Positions 33,222-36,737 of a stretch of 36,737 nt of DNA are shown here, piece after piece (position 1 is the stretch's first letter; each line of letters begins with the position of its first letter). Made by a program: the position numbers and the translations under genes. Location of the stretch: positions 1-36,737 of the forward strand of contig MGFG01000019.1 in the NCBI GenBank assembly GCA_001791745.1, given 5' to 3'. The stretch comes from Candidatus Uhrbacteria bacterium RIFOXYC2_FULL_47_19 (GTDB lineage: Bacteria; Patescibacteriota; Patescibacteriia; SG8-24). Under the pieces are notes generated by a model that saw nothing but the letters and a program-made list of their open reading frames with translations, had not been told where the DNA came from and ran no database searches.

Positions 33222-33250
33222 TTGACAATTTCCGTATATCTTGGTAAGAC
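33222..33250 (+). promoter_or_regulatory. Putative promoter of the first RTX-like lipoprotein gene
   Basis: TTGACA, 17-nt spacer, weak TAAGAC. Confidence 0.4.
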
Positions 33251-33295
33251 ATGGATTCCGGGCCTACAATTTCAACCCCGGAGTTAGGAGGATGG

Positions 33296-34759
33296 ATGTT
33301 AGCAAGATTACTCCTGTCCGCCGCCGTCATCATGACGACGGTCTCGATTCACGGATGTCTGGCCGACGAGCCAGACGAGATGTCGGACAACAGCACGGTC
33401 GAAAGGTCGGCCGTATTCACGACCGAACACATCTATTTGAGTGTCTGCGGCTCCGGCTACAGCACCTACGGCGCTATCGGCGGCTACACCACTCTCGGAG
33501 TCTGCTGCTGGGAGAGCGGAAGGTGGGTCCTTCGTGGATCCTCCAACAACCTCTCCTCGGTCGGTGGGCACGGTGATGTGGTCATCCGCGGAACCAGCCG
33601 GGGCGACAACATCCTAGTCTATCCTCACGGGGTGGACTGCAGCGTGCCTGGCGGAGGAAGCCGAACCCTGCACGTCGGCGGTGTCGACAGGACTTGGGTC
33701 AACATGCTGACAGTCGACGGACTGTCCGGTTCGGACTCAATCGATGGTCTGGACGTTTCAACCGCTGACCCGCGATTCAGACTGCACCTGTTCGGCGGAA
33801 ACGGTGCAGACTACATATTCGTCGGCCCCGGCGGCGGTTATGCCAACGGCGATCGCGACGGGGATTACATCTCCGGCAGCGACCAAGGCGACCTGATCCA
33901 AGGGGGAGACGGTGCTGATAACATCGAGGCTAACGGCGGAGATGACTACGTCGACGGAGATAACGGCAATGATACTGTCCACGGCGGACCGGGCAACGAC
34001 TACCTTCTAGGCGGACGCGGGGCCGATGTCCTGTTCGGGGAGGAAGGACGGGACATCCTTGGCGGCCTAGACGGCGGGGACGAGCTCGACGGCGGACCGG
34101 ACGAGGACTGGCTGTTCGGCGATGACACGCCGTATTTGGCAGCCAATTCCCCGGACGACTGGTCAGATTGGCAGGACTGCGGCCAGTCGTGTTGGTTCGA
34201 TACCCGAAATCTGTTCCTAGCGTGGGAACCGGGATCTGACTATCTGTACGGGGGGTCGGAGGACGACGCCCCAGACCATATTTGGGGTGGAGAGATGGAC
34301 GATGTCGCCGACGGCGGCGACGGGTACGATCACGCCGACGGCGGCGACGGTAACGATACCTGCACCGCCGAGATCAGGATCGACTGCGAGCCGCACTGTG
34401 GCGACGGATCGTGCGAAGAGCTGGAGGACTGCGGAACCTGCGAGGCGGACTGCGGCTCCTGCCCGATCTGTGGCGACGGGCACTGCGACCCGACTAGCGA
34501 GACCAACGCATCCTGCGCGGTCGACTGTCCCGCCTACTGCGGCGACGGGGAATGCAACGGGGACGAATGGTGCCGTGGCTGCGAACGCGACTGCGGCGTA
34601 TGCGCGAGCTGCGGCAACGGATACTGCGACGGCGACGACGACTGCACCACCTGTCCCGGCGACTGCGGAACCTGCGACGAGCGCTGCGGTGACGACTGGT
34701 GTACGGAGAGCGAATCCTGCACCACCTGTCCCGGCGACTGCGGAACCTGCCCGGGCTAG
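33296..34759 (+). CDS. Secreted lipoprotein with RTX-like repeats and Cys-rich C-terminal repeats
   Basis: 487 residues from ATG 33296, which has AGGAGG 4 nt upstream. The N-terminus is a lipoprotein signal, MLARLLLSAAVIMTTVSIHGC, with Cys21. A Ser/Gly-rich part follows. Residues about 165-300 are GGxGxD-type repeats (GGDGADNIEANGGDDYVDGD, GGPGNDYLLGGRGADVLFGE) like RTX beta-rolls that fold on binding Ca2+. From about residue 370 come five units of CGDGxCxxxExCxxCxxDCGxC, each with six cysteines, probably disulfide- or metal-stabilised. It would sit on the outer cell surface. A second, homologous gene follows 189 bp downstream. The gene is visibly richer in G+C than the housekeeping genes. 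Its role is unknown; adhesion or surface display is a guess. Confidence 0.8.
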   Translation: MLARLLLSAAVIMTTVSIHGCLADEPDEMSDNSTVERSAVFTTEHIYLSVCGSGYSTYGAIGGYTTLGVCCWESGRWVLRGSSNNLSSVGGHGDVVIRGTSRGDNILVYPHGVDCSVPGGGSRTLHVGGVDRTWVNMLTVDGLSGSDSIDGLDVSTADPRFRLHLFGGNGADYIFVGPGGGYANGDRDGDYISGSDQGDLIQGGDGADNIEANGGDDYVDGDNGNDTVHGGPGNDYLLGGRGADVLFGEEGRDILGGLDGGDELDGGPDEDWLFGDDTPYLAANSPDDWSDWQDCGQSCWFDTRNLFLAWEPGSDYLYGGSEDDAPDHIWGGEMDDVADGGDGYDHADGGDGNDTCTAEIRIDCEPHCGDGSCEELEDCGTCEADCGSCPICGDGHCDPTSETNASCAVDCPAYCGDGECNGDEWCRGCERDCGVCASCGNGYCDGDDDCTTCPGDCGTCDERCGDDWCTESESCTTCPGDCGTCPG

Positions 34760-34793
34760 ACCACTAAGGGCTAGACGCGGCCAGATTTTCTTT

Positions 34794-34826
34794 CCCCGAC
34801 CGACTACATGTCGGTCGGGGTTTTTC
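34794..34826 (+). terminator. Terminator between the two lipoprotein genes
   Basis: A perfect 11-bp stem CCCCGACCGAC/GTCGGTCGGGG with a 5-nt loop, then T5. Confidence 0.9.
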
Positions 34827-34882
34827 GACCATGCAATCGATCAGCCCTCTACTTATCTTTTAGTCCGAAAATGGCCTAAACC

Positions 34883-34911
34883 TTGACAAAAAAGAGGAAA
34901 GGTTATATTTT
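34883..34911 (+). promoter_or_regulatory. Promoter of the second lipoprotein gene
   Basis: TTGACA with TATATT at 15 nt or TATTTT at 17 nt spacing. Together with the terminator before it, this makes the two genes separate units. Confidence 0.6.
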
Positions 34912-34948
34912 TTACCGTTGTTGATTGACAACCCAAAAGGAGGAAAGG

Positions 34949-36737
34949 ATGTTTATGTCTTGGCGGCGACCACTGGTCACCATTGCGTTCTTACTGCTGG
35001 TTGTCCTGACTTCGTGTGGGACGGGAGAGAGGAGACATGACGACGCTTGGCCACCGGAAGAGATCATCGACATCGCAGTCGGCGATTGCGTATTCCCCGA
35101 GGTGTCTACGGCACCGGACTGCGTTACGCCGGTCGATCCGGTGACCATCGAACCGACTAACTTCTGCGCCGGAGCGTCCATAGACGTATCGGGGGTGGAG
35201 ATGATCTACGGACCCATCGACGGACACCGAGAGATGCTAGCCGTCTGCTGTCGTGACATCTCGGGTGTTATGAGACCCGTGGCAGTCACCGACAACCAGT
35301 CGTGGGGCGGCGACGTGACCATCCTCGGGACGGCAGGCGGCGACTCGATCCACTGGACTGGAGAGCTGGTCTCGTGCCGTACCGACGGCGGATATCTGAT
35401 CGACGTCGGCGGGGAATCACCCAATTCGTGGGGAGGCACGCTCTCAATCCTGGCTGGTGACGGACCGGACGATATCGGCGGCATGAGCAGGAACGAGGGA
35501 ACTGCACTGCTCATATCACTGGAAGGTGAGGGAGGCAATGACAGACTGTCCGGCTCGCCGTCTGAAGACACCCAAACCACCGTCTTCGTCGGCGGTCCAG
35601 GAGACGACACGGTACACGATGCGTCGTCCGGACGGCTACAAATCTACACGGACGGACAGACCATATTCGACGCCACTGTCGGTAACGATTCGGTCACGGT
35701 ACTGAACGCGACCACAGCCCACATCACAACCGGAGCCGGTAACGATACGATCATCAGCCAAACTCACGGGTTGACCTTCATCGATCTGTCGTCCATGTCC
35801 AGTTCAGAGGACAGAAAAGTGGTCTCTACCGGCCCGGGAACCGATATCGTATCCGGAGGAATCGGCTACAACTCCGTCTCTCTGGGTGATGGGAATGACT
35901 TGTTCGAAGGAAACGGTGGCGACGATACGGTCGACGCCGGTGATGGCGACGACGTTGTCATAGCCGGTCGTCTTGACGGACATGTCACTGCTCACCTAGG
36001 CGATGGCGACGATCTAGCTTTCGGCGGCGCTGGAACCATTGTCGCCTATGGCGAAGGCGGTGACGACTTCATCCTAGGAGACCACTTCCCTGTCTGCGGC
36101 CCGATCGATGATGACGATTGGCCGTCGTCCTGCTTCAACCATGCCCGCCCCTCATCTAGCGTGGAGGACATCGACACGGCCAATGGCGGTCCAGGTGAGG
36201 ACTACTGTATAGCCGAAGTCGAGGTCGACTGCGAGAACGGACCAAGCTGCGGGGATGGTCTTTGTCTCCCCGATGAGGACTGCACTTCCTGCCCTGGTGA
36301 TTGCGGAGCTTGTCCCTTCTGCGGCGACGGCGAATGCAACGGCGACGAGGACTGCTTGACCTGCGAGGCGGACTGCGGCTGCGGCGACGGCGACCTGTGC
36401 TCCGACGGAGAGTGCGTGCCGGAGCCTATCTGCGGCGACGGCGAATGCAACGGCGACGAGGACTGCACTTCCTGCCCTGGTGATTGCGGGGCCTGCCCTC
36501 CAGTCTGTGGTGACCACGTCTGCGAAGGCGATGAAACCTGCGCTTCCTGTCCGGGAGACTGCGGAGCTTGTCCCTTCTGTGGCGACGGCGAATGCAACGA
36601 CGATGAGGACTGCGCTTCCTGCCCTGGTGATTGTGGGGCCTGCCCACCGAGATGTGGTGACCTTGCCTGCAACGGTGCTGAAACCTGCGCTTCCTGTCCG
36701 GGAGACTGCGGAGTTTGTCCCTTCTGCGGAGATCATG
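34949..36737 (+). CDS. Second RTX-like/Cys-rich lipoprotein, cut by the window end
   Basis: At least 596 codons, open to the edge. ATG 34949 has AAGGAGG 5 nt upstream. The signal peptide MFMSWRRPLVTIAFLLLVVL ends in a classical lipobox LTSC. A Gly/Asp/Ser-rich region with RTX-like repeats follows (EGEGGNDRLSG, GGPGDDTVHD, GNGGDDTVDAGDGDDVVIAG). From about residue 430 there are at least six units CGDGECNGDEDCxxCPGDCGAC. Units are very similar at the DNA level (36311-36345, 36430-36465, 36578-36615), suggesting recent duplication. The architecture matches the upstream gene, but the N-terminal third differs. The end of the protein is not in the window. Confidence 0.82.
   Translation, partial: MFMSWRRPLVTIAFLLLVVLTSCGTGERRHDDAWPPEEIIDIAVGDCVFPEVSTAPDCVTPVDPVTIEPTNFCAGASIDVSGVEMIYGPIDGHREMLAVCCRDISGVMRPVAVTDNQSWGGDVTILGTAGGDSIHWTGELVSCRTDGGYLIDVGGESPNSWGGTLSILAGDGPDDIGGMSRNEGTALLISLEGEGGNDRLSGSPSEDTQTTVFVGGPGDDTVHDASSGRLQIYTDGQTIFDATVGNDSVTVLNATTAHITTGAGNDTIISQTHGLTFIDLSSMSSSEDRKVVSTGPGTDIVSGGIGYNSVSLGDGNDLFEGNGGDDTVDAGDGDDVVIAGRLDGHVTAHLGDGDDLAFGGAGTIVAYGEGGDDFILGDHFPVCGPIDDDDWPSSCFNHARPSSSVEDIDTANGGPGEDYCIAEVEVDCENGPSCGDGLCLPDEDCTSCPGDCGACPFCGDGECNGDEDCLTCEADCGCGDGDLCSDGECVPEPICGDGECNGDEDCTSCPGDCGACPPVCGDHVCEGDETCASCPGDCGACPFCGDGECNDDEDCASCPGDCGACPPRCGDLACNGAETCASCPGDCGVCPFCGDH

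Noticed and set aside
36152-36736. Long minus-strand frames rich in Ala/Val or Ser/Pro/Gln
   Set aside because: Antisense shadows of the Cys/Gly/Asp repeat gene.

Overview
The window looks like a chromosomal piece of a Candidate Phyla Radiation (Patescibacteria) bacterium, probably of the Parcubacteria side. The main evidence is the 16S rRNA gene at about 31510-33016. It has the 530-loop variant GCAGCGG with its compensating partner, AATAGACGGGG in place of AATTGACGGGG, and an altered 3' end, all typical of CPR sequences. TGA, TAA and TAG all act as ordinary stops, which argues against the UGA-recoding CPR lineages. Many genes have AGGAGG-type ribosome binding sites, and the 16S keeps a normal anti-SD. 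The genes are compact, with several small membrane proteins and hypotheticals.

Layout. 1-2.5 kb: repeat fragment, Doc/Fic remnant, DUF4230 protein divergent from an MscS channel. 2.5-5.3 kb: decayed GreA-like gene, DEAD-box helicase with an attenuator-like leader, a hypothetical. 5.3-7.5 kb: apparent operon of an orphan 7TM histidine kinase, a cytochrome-b5-like lipoprotein and a two-helix membrane protein. 7.8-11.4 kb: a 923-residue protein with an amidoligase-like core and a tandem repeat array, next to a deleted IS element. 11.4-19.1 kb: CYTH and GyrI-like proteins, methyltransferase, small membrane proteins, GT39-type glycosyltransferase, Hsp20, VanW protein, hypotheticals. 19.2-19.9 kb: two divergent candidate non-coding RNAs. 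19.9-22.3 kb: clpP, a palindromic repeat cluster, NrnA-like DHH phosphoesterase. 22.3-23.5 kb: startless reading frame, T-box-like terminator with no downstream synthetase gene, hairpin-rich stretch, small CxCxxCC protein. 24-28 kb: a short SMC without a recognisable hinge and an ABC exporter. 28-31 kb: second repeat cluster, a hypothetical, then rpsP-khpA-trmD. 31.2-33.2 kb: a stand-alone 16S rRNA unit with its own promoter, processing stem and terminator. 33.2 kb to the end: two tandem secreted lipoproteins with RTX-like glycine/aspartate repeats and cysteine-rich C-terminal repeats; the second runs off the window.

Functionally, most of the window is translation, proteostasis and envelope housekeeping: S16, KhpA, TrmD, 16S, ClpP, Hsp20, SMC, NrnA, MscS, VanW, GT39 and ABC exporter. 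The accessory material is the repeat clusters, the IS, the large repeat protein, the kinase-haem module and the paired lipoproteins. The strongest candidates for something undescribed are the tRNA-like RNA before clpP, the orphan T-box, the amidoligase-like repeat protein, the kinase-haem operon and the hinge-less SMC. Function assignments rest on motifs read by eye; no database search or RNA folding program was run.
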